Shown here in pieces: positions 12,830 through 25,112 of a stretch of DNA of 64,000 nt. Within the stretch, counting starts at the first letter, position 1. Each line of letters starts with the position of its first letter. This stretch comes from Holothuria scabra. Its lineage: Eukaryota; Echinodermata; Holothuroidea; Aspidochirotida; Holothuriidae. The notes under the pieces are model-generated. The model ran no database searches. It saw only the letters and a list, made by a program, of their open reading frames with translations, and had not been told where the DNA came from. The stretch lies in NCBI GenBank assembly GCA_037179385.1, contig CM074189.1:23807648-23871647 (forward strand), in the 5' to 3' direction. Made by a program: the position numbers and the translations under genes.

Positions 12830-13449
12830 ATATTTAATCATTTTAGCTATTGTGATGGTTGCACAACATTGGTGTATGATTTGAGGCTTGTATATGTAAC
12901 ATCAGTTCATAGAGTACTAAGCATGCATCTTTATGCTGTAGAGCAGAAATCTTGCTGGCAGAGAATTTGAAAACTTGGGTTTTTGCAGGACAATTCAGGT
13001 TCTTTGTTTTAAGAACTTGCCCTTTCTATGAGCAAAATCTTGAATATTTTCAAAGGGCAGATGGTTGAATGATGTCCTATGGATTAAATCTCCTGAAGAT
13101 GTTGAAAACTTTCCCAAAGGGATGGTGGCCTTTCCAACAGAGGAGCATGTCCCCTTCCCATTATCCCACTGAAATGACATGTGCCTGCCAAGTACCTTCA
13201 CTTTGCCATGGTATGACCAAACATACCTTAACAGGCCTATAGTGATTCATTTGTATGTCAGTGGACCAAATTTGCATGTAACTGAATTGCACTGTAGGGT
13301 CAAAGCGCATCTGCTATACTGTAACACTGTTGGACCAATTTTAACTGAGTATTGCACTCAAGTGGGACCAATTTGTCTGTAGGTAAAGCTGTTTGCAATT
13401 TTTATAACCTATAGAAGAATCAGATCAGCACTTTTGTTTAGTGACTGCA

Positions 13450-13632
13450 GGCAGCCAGCCATTAGTGGGGTCCATCAGTCTTAAATCATTTACATTGTCT
13501 ACGTGAATTTCAAAATCTCATATTCAGTGAAATTGAAGGAATCCAAGGAATAAAATTAAGTGTACAACCATCCACGACAGAGGTAAGCAAGGAAATTGAA
13601 ATATTAAAAGGGGATGGACCCTAGTAATGGCC
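13450..13632. repeat. Possible short inverted-end element
   Basis: GCCAGCCATTAGTGGGGTCC (13455 region) and the inverted right end GGCCATTACTAGGGTCCATC bound about 180 bp. A lone related end, GGACCCCACTAATGGTCGCC, occurs near 22698. The adjoining SINE begins at its right edge. Confidence 0.4.
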
Positions 13633-13835
13633 GAATAAAATCAGACCATCACTTGCTGTGCCAACCACTGCCTTTTTTCCAGTTGTGGCTCACTGGCTTG
13701 TTTCCCTATTCCATTGCTTATGTGGAGCATACAACGCACAACAGAGGTAGGATCTGTTTTTAGAATCTTTGCTATGACTCGATCTGGAAATCAAACCTGG
13801 GCCTTCTGTGTGAGAGACAGATGCTCTACTGCCTG
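13630..13835 (-). mobile_element. SINE copy, diverged
   Basis: Reverse-complement reading gives the head AGAGCATCTGTCTCTCACAC, a B-box-like GGTTTGATTTCC, then the family body (ACATAAGCAATGGAATAGGG, GAGCCACAACTGGAAAAA). The A-box side and the tail are degraded, and boundaries are approximate. Confidence 0.75.
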
Positions 13836-14000
13836 CCTCTCACACGAAAAGCCACTGGAAGCTATTCACATGGTTGGAAGCATGTGATTTTAGCATATTT
13901 CTCGGTGAAAAACGTAGTCTCAGGAGAGATATACTATCTATTTTTTCTGGTTGATTTAACTCTTAGGGGAAGCTACTGATGGTAGGGGCTCAATGTCCCC

Positions 14001-14393
14001 ACCACTGACGTCCTATACATGGACAGAGCATATACTACACGGTAAATTGTCGCTACTGTACGTGTGAGAAAAAGGGCACCAAGATGGCCGTCTGCTATGG
14101 TTTTGTGTAAGTTTGGAATTGCTCAAGTATATCACCATATTTTGCAAGAAAGTTGACATATTTTTAAAATATGGCAAGGTAAGGTCAAAATCACTTCACA
14201 TATTGCAGGAATGTGATGGTATTTCCATTCAAGTTCAACTTTTGTTTAAATGTGACAGAGTCGTCGTCAAATAAGACGATTTATAGTTTCACAGCGGCCA
14301 TTTTGGTGCGCCTTTTTTGTCCCACACGGTGGCGACCATCTACGGATAGGACTTACACGTTACATGCTCTGTCCGTGTATATAAGTCTGTGGT
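14001..14393. mobile_element. Foldback element with about 115-bp arms
   Basis: Left arm ATACATGGACAGAGCATATA and GGGCACCAAGATGGCCGTC pair with the right arm read inverted (ATACACGGACAGAGCATGTA, GCGCACCAAAATGGCCGC). The outer ends are ACCACTGAC / GTCTGTGGT. The central 160 bp is unrelated AT-rich sequence. Single copy here. Confidence 0.75.
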
Positions 14394-17300
14394 CCCCACA
14401 TATGCCCATATAGTGCAGCCACTGCAAAGGAATGTAATTGGGTTCAGTGATGGATTAAAATATTAATTATAAATACTCTGAATCCATAAAAATTACACTT
14501 CTTGGAAAGTTAGACAAAATGAGGTTGAAGGAATGTCTAATCTGGGAACACTACATTTTTCACTTGGACAATGGAAAAGAATGAAACAATATGCACAGGG
14601 TATTTTGACTGGTACAAACAGCTCCCTCTATAAGGATACCATTAAACTTCAAGCAACTTCGCTTAAATTTAATTTTAGGTGTGCAGTTATGCAAATATCT
14701 GAAAAAAGGTGCAGAGCTGAGGGAAACATAACACTTTCGTTCTTATAAGTTTTACCCATTGAAGTGATGTCACCCTTGGCAATTCTTTGGAGGAAAACCT
14801 AAACCTTTATCATATATTTATGTAACTCCTTCAATACATCTCTCTACAAGTCACAGCAACACAACTGGGGTAGGAAATACTCCTTACATGTAACCTCTCT
14901 TGGCAGACCTTGTCAAGATTTAATTTCACATTTACATGGATAATGTTGCGTATAAATGAGTGAGGTCCTCATGTTTGCGTAAAATGACAGGGGTTGCATA
15001 TCAATCAGGCATCCAAAATATCAGGGCAACATAGTACACTCCAGGATGTCAGCTGTACTTGATCTATGAAGGCAGATATTTGCATCAAGTTGTTTTGAAT
15101 CAGAGAGTAATGGTTGAAATGAAACCAATTCTGACAAAGAGGAGAGTTCCCCCATCTCTCATTCTCCCTCAAGCATTACCAGTAGTGGCATAATGGCATA
15201 TTTTGGCTACCATGTAACTTTATCCCGAGTATAGCTGTCCATCCTCCATAGACTATCGAAACAATATCCTCCCTCTTCTAAACTTGAATACATTTTTTCA
15301 TACTTTTGTTTTATAAAGCTTATCTTCCTGCATGTTCTTCTAGCTTGGTTTCACATGACCAGGGATATATGATAAAGCAGGACACAAGGATGGGGTGTCA
15401 AACAAAGAATTTACAAGAAAGGACATATTCATCATAAAGGAAGAAGTTAATTAAATGAAATATTTCATTTTCTTATGTGAAGGAGCAACTGAATCTACAC
15501 AGTGGGATGGAACTTCCATTCAATGTGACTAGGATCAAATTCAGTGGCTAAATTAGTTACCAAATGAATCTCAAAACATGAAAATCCGTTCAGATTTAGT
15601 CAAGTTGTAGACAAAAATGAAATTAAAAAATGCAGAAATAAAATTAGAAATTGCTAGAAAAACCTGTCACGTTATTGACATTTGGGACAAAAGACATATT
15701 GAATAGGTACTTCATGTTCCAACATCAACACAAAATGTGGTAATAATTACAAACAAGCATTATTCCCTGTTATTTCTAGCAGTTAGGAACATCACTAGTC
15801 ATTGCTTAGGTTGCACACCAGACTGAAATATCAAGGTCAGTTTGTAAATTTGCAGTTTTGTGTCGTTAAAAAATGTGCCAAGTTGTGATGCCCTCGGCCA
15901 AGTCATGACATCCAGTTTCAAGAGGATGAATTTCCTAATGTTCTGCAATTAAGTGGAAGGGTGGGTGGTTCTGTTTTATTTTGCACAATCTGTCACTACA
16001 GGTATGGCAGAGTAGCAGGAGTCTGGCATGACTGCAGGAGCTGAAGTACACCACAGCCCCCATTTCCCAAGGGCAAATTTCCTTTAGTTTTTTCCCCCTG
16101 TGAAATATCTCTGAACTTTTTCAATAAATTTACTTCAGTAGCACCATAAATTAAGCATACAAAGATGTTATTCTGGGAATAACATTTGAAAAGGAGAGGA
16201 ATCCTGGGTTTTTCTACTATCCCCTCCCCTATGTAAGACACTGGTCAAGAGAGTCAGTTCCAACCCCTCTTCCAAAAGAATAAGATCCTTTGCTTGCTGA
16301 GCTGACCTTTAATTTCAACTTTCAAAACCCGTCTAACTTTGCTGCTGCACATTTTGGTAATTATGTTATTTCCCATTTTACATAACTTTCACTAGGGTGC
16401 ACTTTAAGAAAATAATCACTGCAAATTAAATGCACATATACTAAAATTTACTCTGCACAAATTTTTCAATTCAGCGACAAAGTATCATCACACGACGGAG
16501 AAGAATCCCAACGGAATTATCAATGGCCAGAGGGGTGTTTAGCAACTCAAACTTGGGTGAGAGCACCCATGTACAGTGCGATGACATTTCTTACAAAAGC
16601 TCATCTAAACAGCTATACTTAGGGTCTTTCCATGATCAGAGTTCATACACTTGAAGACTTTAAGAGAGATGATCAAGCTCTTTCTTAAAGGATAAAAATG
16701 TTTCTTTCAAGAAAATGATACTTCAATGAGATTTTTAAGCTTTCAAAATATGGCAGTAAAATTTACAAATTGAAACCTAAGTGCTGCTTCATGGACAAAA
16801 TATGAAATAATAGAATTCAAGTACCAGCTTTAAGACCTTGAATAAGAGCACTTCTTTTTCAAGGACTTTCAAGGTTTCCATGGCTACACAATTGTTAGTT
16901 TGAAATAGTTGGTCCCAACTACATGTCTGTAGAAAGCTCACTTAAAAATATGACCAGCAATCAACTTGCTGCTAAATTTTGTAACAAACAATTTGAAAAA
17001 AGTTATGCCATTTTTTATGAAAGCACAACCACATTTTGACAAATGATCAAACCAAGTGCAAAATTTGCATCCTAAGGGGTAGAGCAAAATGATCTGTGAT
17101 TTTACATGAGTTGTTATGAAGGATAGGATGATAAAAGTGTCTCTGAAGTGATAAGACAGGAAGACTTCCAGAGGTCATAAATGTATCTTGGGACCTTTTT
17201 CTATTGTACCCTCAAGCTTAATATTTAAAAACTAAAATACTTTGTGGCAACCAGGGAGAAGTTTAAGGTTATATTGATCACTGTGACAATATCTCTATTT

Positions 17301-17620
17301 ATAAAGTTTTACGAAACTATTGGAAGCATATGATATTTATAGTTTTGTTTGTTTCATACAATATAATTGCAGAAGCCATTTATGGTGAGATATGTGGTAA
17401 GATATGGTAAGATATATTCCCAGAAGAAATGTTCAAGGCATGAGCTTGGACAAATGAAGGTGTGTTGTGCCTTGGTGATAATTTATTTCAAGTTGGGACT
17501 GATCTAAATCATGAAAACATGACTTTCAATTTGTTGGTGGCCTGAATGGTACAAGGAGGCGGTTGCATTACTTTAAATCAAATTGTAAAACATACATTCA
17601 AGAGAAATGGAAAACGTTAC
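14394..17620. other. Intronic stretch, R repeat only
   Basis: Besides 15500-15940 I found no exon or transposon ends. Text near 16850 (TTCAAGGACTTTCAAGG) echoes low-complexity sequence at 1-60 and 52300. Confidence 0.4.
15500..15940 (+). repeat. Family R dispersed repeat, copy 1
   Basis: Collinear with 56106-56545: GTGACTAGGATCAAATTCAG, CTAAATTAGTTACCAAATGA, TTATTGACATTTGGGAC, ATCAAGGTCAGTT and CAGTTTCAAGAGGA. Roughly 70% alike by eye. No inverted ends seen. Confidence 0.72.
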
Positions 17621-17887
17621 TTAAAGGACAAGAGCAGTCCCCCTAACTTTGTTTTGAAGTAGCAGTTAAATCTCACAATTTTCTTCTGATTTCTCTTCGA
17701 AGTATCTTTTATCACTATATTTTTGGACCTCAGTATTGCATATTCAAGGCAAAACAAGCAGTTACTCTTAGAAAATTTCATATTTAAGGAGAAAACATGT
17801 TGTCACATGACTATATATAGAGCCAATCATAGAACAAGACAGCCTACTACACTACTTGAAGTTGGTGGGACTGGTTTAGCCCCTTAA
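17621..17887 (+). mobile_element. Family C TTAA element
   Basis: It runs TTAAAGGACAAGAGCAGTCC to GGTTTAGCCCCTTAA, 267 bp. The ends are inverted repeats (AAGAGCAGTCCCCC against its complement). Inside are CACAATTTTCTTCTGATTTC and CTACTACACTACTTGAAGTT. Confidence 0.88.
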
Positions 17888-18654
17888 AATCCTGTATGTC
17901 CTTCCAGAATGCACTACCCACATTCAACAACATCAAACTTAATCAGCATTTACCATTACCATCCTTGAAGAAATGACAAAATTGCCTTGGCTTAATTGCT
18001 TTTAGGGTAATATCTCCAGATGTCACATTTTTGCGGTTAAATCTCTTGCAGTGGACATCAAGTGGCTTAAGCATAGTGATGTAATTTTTGCAGTTACAGA
18101 AAATTATTAGCTAAAACTGAACTTCACAGTAAGTTGACGTTAAAAGGAATTTTAAACCAGAAAAATCGGTCCAGGTTTGGTGGATTCATAGATAACTTTT
18201 AGCACAAAAACTGCAACAGAACAATCGTCAGTTCTTGGCTTTCCTGCAGGGTAAACATTTGCGCCAACTAAGCAAACAGTCTCTTGTGGTTAAATGACGT
18301 CAAAAAATCGGCCAGTTCCTTCTCTGGTCAGCCATTTCGTTCCGCTGTTCTTCAAGCGGACAGATTTTCTCATGCTGATGGAGTACACTCTGGAGTTGTA
18401 GAATATGCCCACAGCACTGTATTTTCCACCTGCGGTAAGAGGTGACTAAAGAGAAGGACTTGCACCGTAGTTGAATTGTATTTGAAACAGAACTTGAACT
18501 TGAACCATGGTTGAAACTATTACATGTTCATGTTGGTATGTCGTTCAAGCCCGTTTAACTGATGGGGTGTATCCAGCTAGATGACATTTACACAAAAGAG
18601 CCCAATGAGCTCGATGAGACTCTAAAAATTTCTTAGTCGCTCCCTATAAATAAA

Positions 18655-18855
18655 GTGAAAGTGTGAATTCACTCCATTAAAGTGTTTATTCACCGCCAGA
18701 TGAGAAAATTTTGACTCTTCGTGGAGTGAATTTTTCTCTTCTTGGTGTGAATTTCACTCTTCTTAGAGTGAATAAACACTTTCATGGAGTGAATTCACAC
18801 ATATCACTCTATCAGCAAGTGTCCAAGTTCACTCTTTTGATTTCAGAATGTATAT
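18655..18855. mobile_element. Family J: diverged copy
   Basis: It contains inverted GTGTGAATTCACTCCAT and ATGGAGTGAATTCACAC (18661 and 18784 areas), internal GAGTGAATTT units, and a J-like end TTCACTCTTTTGATTTCAGA at the right. The left terminus is lost. Confidence 0.65.
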
Positions 18856-20154
18856 CACTGCGTAAAGTTAAGCTTTTACATACAAATTGTTTTAAATACA
18901 AACTCCAACTTATACCCACACTTCCTATATTATTCCTAACCCAGACCCTACCATCATTCTTTATACAATGAAAAAAACATTACTACCAACTCCAAGCTAC
19001 ATATTAAAAGCACTTCTTGGCACATCCTTCATGCGCTGCACGGTTACAAAACGTCGATTTTCCACATGACCATTCCCCAAAGGTGTACGTAGCAGTGCAT
19101 GTCTTTCCCAGTGGACACAGAAAATCCTCACCCAACTTTTGCAAATTAAAACAAATCCAATGAATTTTCCTACAGAAACGCTAGTCCCTCTACATTAACT
19201 AACACCATTAATGAAGAAATCTTTCACTCCTCGGTGAATAACGGTCCCAACCAATCCCATAAAGCACGAGATGCTGTGCTGTAAACGGCACATCGAAAGG
19301 AAGCTTAGCAATTAGTGGAAGCAATACGATACGCCTGTGCACTTTCTTCAAAATAAAGTTTCATTTATAAGAGTCTTTACTTGAGCCATTACATCTCAAA
19401 TGTCGGGAAATCAATATCTGTCCAGACTTATAGCAGTAATATAGTAACCAGTCTCACAAGGGTGACGAGAGAATTTGTTGAAAACAAAATGAAGAATTTA
19501 AAGTCCAAATGGTTGTGTTTTCAGCTTCAGGGCTTTTTAGCCCAGATGTAGGACGCGTAAGGCTAATGAACGGTCGTCAGAAAAGGCTTCATTTTGTGAA
19601 ATCAGAGTATGATACTTAGGATATAGTATATATGCAGCTCTGATCTTTCCGCAAAATGGTTCAAATAAATTGGGATAAATGCAGACAAATGTAGAAAACA
19701 TGGTATATTGATGATTGTCATCCTGCCCTCCAAAAATCTTATTTCACCACAAATGGACAGAAGTGCAGTTTGATCATGAGAAGCAATGATTGTTGAGGAA
19801 ATAAATACATCTGACATTTACATGTCAACTCATGTGAATCTATTAATACACTCAAGACTAAATTTTGGAAATGGTTGGTCGATCTCAAATAATCTCAGTG
19901 ATCATTGCATAGGTTTTCAATACTCGAGGGTAGAAACAAAAGTATTTCAAGATGGAACATATTTCCTGATGTGAACTCTTAATTAAATTACGAGAATCAC
20001 AGATAATATTTCATTTGTTATTTAGGCCACAACCTCAGGTATATACTCTATAAATAGCTTTAGAAGTCATAAATGAACATATTATGCAGAGATGTAACAC
20101 TTGTGTGGGGTATTGGTCATAGTTGAAGCTATCTCATGCCATGAAGGTTTCTAC
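18856..20154. other. Intronic stretch, nothing recognised
   Basis: No splice-bounded open frame, tRNA or inverted-end element was seen. The part near 19030-19330 is slightly richer in G+C and looks unique. Confidence 0.4.
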
Positions 20155-20454
20155 TTAAAGGCCCAGTTCTCTCACCCCAAACAGTACTAATTCTGCTAAC
20201 CTTCTTACTTAAGCCCCTCCCACAATTGTCTAAAATTCATCCTCATCCAGATACAATCTCAGTTAAATATTGCTTCAACTAGGTGTAGAAAAACTAATCA
20301 AAACACTCTCAGTACTATTCATGCTGTGTAATATAAGCTTCGGTACTCTGCATTGTTTGAATTAGCTGTCAATCAAAGAGCTGCATGCACCAATTGAGAA
20401 TTTCGGTACCCCGTACCAAAATTGTAGTTTGGGGTGAAAGGTTTGGCCCTTTAA
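20155..20454 (-). mobile_element. Family B TTAA element, full length
   Basis: It runs TTAAAGGCCCAGTTCTCTCA to AAAGGTTTGGCCCTTTAA, 300 bp. Inverted termini extend about 28 bp to CACCCCAAAC / GTTTGGGGTG. An A-family repeat begins directly at its right end. Confidence 0.9.
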
Positions 20455-20790
20455 GAAAGCATCACATACATTTACACCCCAGTAGATCAAAGTGAGTGTG
20501 GGGTGTGATAGTACGATATCTGAGATTGTTACATGACCTGTGCCCACAAATCAGCTCTGTTTTCATTGGTTCCAAACTGTGTGCAAAAAGTAATTAACAC
20601 ATGCTTGACTGGCATATAAGCTAACCCCAAATGTTACATAATTTTTTTTATGTATTTCAATATATCTGGTCATGTCAATCAATCAGATGTGAAATGTGAC
20701 TGTGTCAATTAAGTGTACCTGTAGTGAGCTTCATTTCCTCCCTGAAGCGATAAGAGTAATCAGGCAGAGAAGAAGGATGTAACATAAAGT
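20455..20790 (-). repeat. Family A repeat, third copy
   Basis: CACCCCAGTAGATCAAAGTG, TTACATGACCTGTGCCCA and GAGCTTCATTTCCTCCCT follow the order of 37165-37425. It starts exactly where the B element ends. Confidence 0.72.
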
Positions 20791-21450
20791 AACAAGGAAC
20801 CTTTCATCATATGCTTATTAACATGCACTTTCTAGATTTAAACTTATTGGCCTGGTTGTTGATTCACTAATACTACCTCAGTGAAGTTTGATGATGGAAT
20901 AAATTTTCAATTTTTCCCAGTAATTCTCTTTGATGCCAACATGTTTCATTAATTTGGTGCAAACCATGAAATTTTGCATTATTAGGAAACTTGTCTATTT
21001 TCATTGGCACTTCTGGTTTGGGAATTTAACCTATCCCTTATGCTGAGTTTAAATGCCAGTTTTGTAATGAAAATGATAACTCAAATGTTTGAAAACAAAC
21101 ACTCCTTCCTCCACTGCATGTTTGTTCATTCATTCATAATCAATGCAGACTTGTGACAGAACATGTATGTATCCCACGCACAGGTTGGTGACTTTGCACA
21201 CATCTTTGTCATTTGCGATATCACAATAAAAATTATCCCTTAACCTAGCTGCCTTGAACAGGTAAATTGTGGGAGAGGAAGTGAACCAGCTGCCCTAGTA
21301 TTAATCATTTCTATTTGCCCTTTCTCCACTTTACCATGCAATTAGGATAAAGGTATTGTGGTACATTTGCCTTTAAGGCAGTACCTTTATTTAATTTTTT
21401 TTTGGGGGGGGGGGGGGGAGAGGAGGGGGAAAAGGACATTTTACTGTTGC

Positions 21451-21709
21451 TTAACCCTTTATTGTTGTTCGGGTCCTTTTGGACCCAGACGGAGAGTGCG
21501 GCTGTCACCCATCTTTACTGTTTCATGCGGAGCTTGAAACTGCAAGTAGCTACCTAAAAATTCGGCCACAACAATGAAAGAGACAATAGTTTAAGGTCAT
21601 TGGGTCAATAGCCTATGGAAGCTGATGTGGGGTGTGCTACATCGGCTTTTCCGCCCACTCCCGAGGCGCGCAAATATGACCCGATTGGAGCACAGTGGTA
21701 AAGGGTTAA
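21451..21709. mobile_element. Family I TTAA element (TTAACCCTTT ends)
   Basis: It is bounded by TTAACCCTTTA and its complement AAAGGGTTAA, 259 bp. It is noticeably richer in G+C than its surroundings, for example CCACTCCCGAGGCGCGC. TTAA plus CCC-starting ends fit piggyBac-type elements. It is collinear with 55430-55690. Confidence 0.85.
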
Positions 21710-24700
21710 GGTATTCTACTTTCATAGACACATTGGAAGCACTTCTCTTTCCCCCAAGCTAGATCATACCATGAATTTTGCCTTACATGCAGAGATCAAC
21801 CAGTGGCTACTATCTGAATCAAGCAATTTTACTAAAAAAAGATCAAACTGCATGATTAGAAATACCATGTGTATTTTCACTGAAGCTTATTGGTACATTA
21901 AACTACCACAACGTAACCATGCAAGAAGAGATATTCAAAAGATTGTATCTTTTAAAATTTTAAGTTTTATTTTCTTTCTACTCAGCTTATCAATGACCTA
22001 GGAAATGTAAATTGTACATAACTGCAGACTAAAGGATGACCCCCTCCTGACTGCAAAGCCATATCCTACAATCATTCACATTTTAACCTAATAAGTATTT
22101 ATTGCGGAGAAAAAAAAAAAGTAGGAGTGCGGATTTTGAAATTCAGAATTTTCATTTCACATGCTGAGACAAATGTAAATCTCTAACCAATCCAATTAAG
22201 CTCCAAGTAGGGTGATTATTATTAAATTATACAAATATGATAAATTTGCAAGTATTTTTTGCTCTGTGTCACTTGTCACCCAAATAGTGCAGTTGCCAAG
22301 TGGATCAAAACCTGTTTTTTTACTTTTTCCTTGCGTCCTTTTTTCTTCTCCTGAAGCTGATTTGAATGTATGATTAAAAATTTCTGGAGTTTGGGCAAAG
22401 AAGTTATTCATGAGCAAAAACATAAACTGTTTCATTTTGTGGGAATTATCTCTTGAGAAGGATTCTACCACACTACCTTCTTTTGTATTGTGTATCAATC
22501 TCCAAAGACGACTGCGAAAACTGGCAAATAGTCAAGTGATTTCCTGATTTTGTACGGCATGTACGAACTGCATGGGGTACATCAGCTTTAATCTTTTAAA
22601 TTCTTTGCTTCACTGTATCACTAAAATATCTCTTGCACACTAAAATGCCTCTTGACTCCCTCAATTCCTCTGAATATGATGTCAATTTAAGGATGAAGGA
22701 CCCCACTAATGGTCGCCTTCACTGGCTGCTTGGATTCGTCTATAAACATGGGTCATTTTAAATCATGAAGAATTTTCTGTCTGACGAGCAACTTAGGATC
22801 AATATTTCCCCTTTTGAAGACTGGAAATTGTGTTATCAGGCTGACAAATCCAGGAAAGTCTTCATAATTGCTTTGAACAAATTTTAAACATTCTTCAAGT
22901 ATGTTGTTAATCATAACTTACAGTCTACTGTATTCTACCTGCAATAACACAAAAACTGTAGAGAGGACAAAAAACAAGGTGGGGGTACCGGCTAAATTTA
23001 CAAAATGAAACCTCATGGTGCTATATACTGATGGGGTGTTGGGGTTGGTGCATGGGGGACAGCCAGTGTCTTTGCTTTAATATGTGCTTCCTATATTCAG
23101 GCACAGCTGTCCCATATACTCATCAGCGTATGAACAAGTTGGTCGATTAACGTTTGCAAAGGACTGTGTTAAATATTTTTGAGCATTGGCATGTCACCTC
23201 TGTCTTGTAATTGACCCAACATTTCATAGTCTAGCTGTGTAAAACATTTCCTGTAGATTTTGACGCATGCATCTAGGCCACACATATTCAGTTCCTTTGA
23301 CCGAGCATTTGGGAAACTTTGACCCACCTCTGAGTCACATGATGCATATTTGCAGTCATCACTATCTGGGGGGTCAGAGGGTGGGTCATTTGCCTTTTCT
23401 GCAGGTTTGTACCCATACAAGGCTGTGAAGCCGAAGGGGCCTGATTCGGATGGCTTTCAAGAGGATTTGAAGGGGCTTCAATTCCAAGCTATGAGTCCCT
23501 TTGGTTTTTCACTTCTTATACCCTACTCTGGACTACTAGGAGCAATCTATCTTTCCATACATTAACTTATTAGATCTTCTCCAGTCCTGAACCCTCCATC
23601 CCCCAACTAACATATATTACATGCAAAAATCCAAGACCAAGAAATGTTGTAATTGTTGCACTAAATCTTGATTACCAATGCCTCAAATTTAATGCATGAA
23701 AAGACAACTTTGAATCTGCTGGTATTTACATGGTAGTTAAAGAGATGCCAAAATACTTAGCAGTCCCTTAAATGAAATTTCAGAACCTTGTAAACACATT
23801 CTGAAGATTACTCTGTCATACAATATGCATCACATTTTACGATTGGAGATTCAAATCGAATCTGTAAGTAATTGTCTTGTAATTTGATGAAGGTATATAC
23901 ATCACATATTATATGCAATGTGTGGGCTCAATATTTCCTTCACAGAAAATTTTGGGTATTTGTTGGATGTAATTTCAAAGAGTTTTATCATTTTATCACT
24001 TCTCAAAATGCAAGATGTAACAACTTTCAGATTACTTTGTAAGTACTTTTGGGATTTGTAGAAACTTCTTTTGAGAATCCAGGTATACATGTATATCATA
24101 ATTAAGTGGTTTTCAGCTGTCAAAATGAAGAAGGCAAGCAAGCTTGCAGCTTTAAAAATGGAAGTCCATGTACAACCGTAAATGGATCTGTACCTTTACA
24201 TGTATTGCAGGAAAATACTCTGGGAATTAAAATTTATTTCTGTTGTCATAAAATCTGCCAACAGATACTAGATTGAGCACCTGAGGGAATATTACATTTA
24301 TGTAAACATATTCAGAGTCTGTGGAGCCCAGACTACGTGAAACATATAAGGCCACAAATCACATTTAAGATAAACAATTTACGCTATGAAAAATTGTGCA
24401 ATAAAAGATGTATCAGCAAATCTGTTTAATAACTTAACACCAAGTAAAAGCTAGGTTTAAAGTGTCTATGTAACAATTTCCTTAAAAAGAAAACCTACCA
24501 TAAAATAACTTCTGTTACAACTTTTTTTGTTTGAACTTCCATCTAGTAGCCTCTAGTTTGACAAAAAATTAAGGAAAGGTGGACCATAGTCTTTGAATGT
24601 TGGCAAACTGAACAAAAGAAAAAAAACCTAAGAAGCCCACCTCCCTCCCCCCACCCCCTCACAAAAAAAAAAGTATTATCAGAAAGGGGAAGTTTTTTTT

Positions 24701-24952
24701 GACTGAAAAGATAATGCACCTGCCAACAAGCAATAAACAGTACAGCATTACTAATAGATTGCTAAATTACATTTCTGTAATATGGAAAATAAATGAAAGG
24801 AAAGGACCATACACCAACCAAAATTATACCCAGTTCTGTATTCAAATGATGGGTAAACAATATTGTGCCTCAAGTTTTGTACAAAAAAAAATTTTCCAGC
24901 TGTCTCACATATGCCTGGGGAATTCCATTTTATGCTATAAAATATCACAAAA
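21710..24952. other. Intronic stretch with one unexplained open frame
   Basis: It contains the 23169-23456 frame and a 100-codon minus frame at 22498-22196 (FNHTFKSASGEEKRTQ part) with no known match. A lone inverted-element end lies near 22698. Confidence 0.4.
23169..23456 (-). CDS. Unrecognised open frame with protein-like composition
   Basis: It is open for 95 codons without an ATG near the start. It begins KPSESGPFGFTALYGYKPAE, continues with an acidic Pro/Asp stretch and then a Cys-containing segment (NMCGLDACVKIYRKCFTQLD), and stops at TAA. A pyrimidine-containing CAG sits just inside its upstream end, so a terminal exon or a decayed transposase fragment is possible. There is no family match I can name. 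Open frames of this length are expected by chance a few times in a window this size. Confidence 0.18.
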   Translation of the reverse strand, partial: KPSESGPFGFTALYGYKPAEKANDPPSDPPDSDDCKYASCDSEVGQSFPNARSKELNMCGLDACVKIYRKCFTQLDYEMLGQLQDRGDMPMLKNI

Positions 24953-25112
24953 GATACTGCAGCCTAGTGTTCAACTTGCAGTCAGGAGTTCTGGAGTTTT
25001 AATCTTGGCCAGGTCATACCAGAGAGTTTACAAATGAAACCTACGGCCATTAGCTCAGCATAACAAGCAATGGAATAGAGACAACATTTTATAGCCAGTG
25101 AACCATAACTGG
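24953..25112 (+). mobile_element. SINE copy, strongly diverged
   Basis: It retains a B-box-like segment (GGAGTTTTAATC), GGTCATACCAGAGAG, CAAGCAATGGAATAGAG and GAACCATAACTGGAAAAA in the order of the family body. The head is poorly preserved. Confidence 0.65.

Noticed and set aside
22196..22498. 100-codon minus frame with GEEKRTQGKSKKTGFDP
   Set aside because: No domain, no consistent splice sites. Kept only as a note in the gap description.
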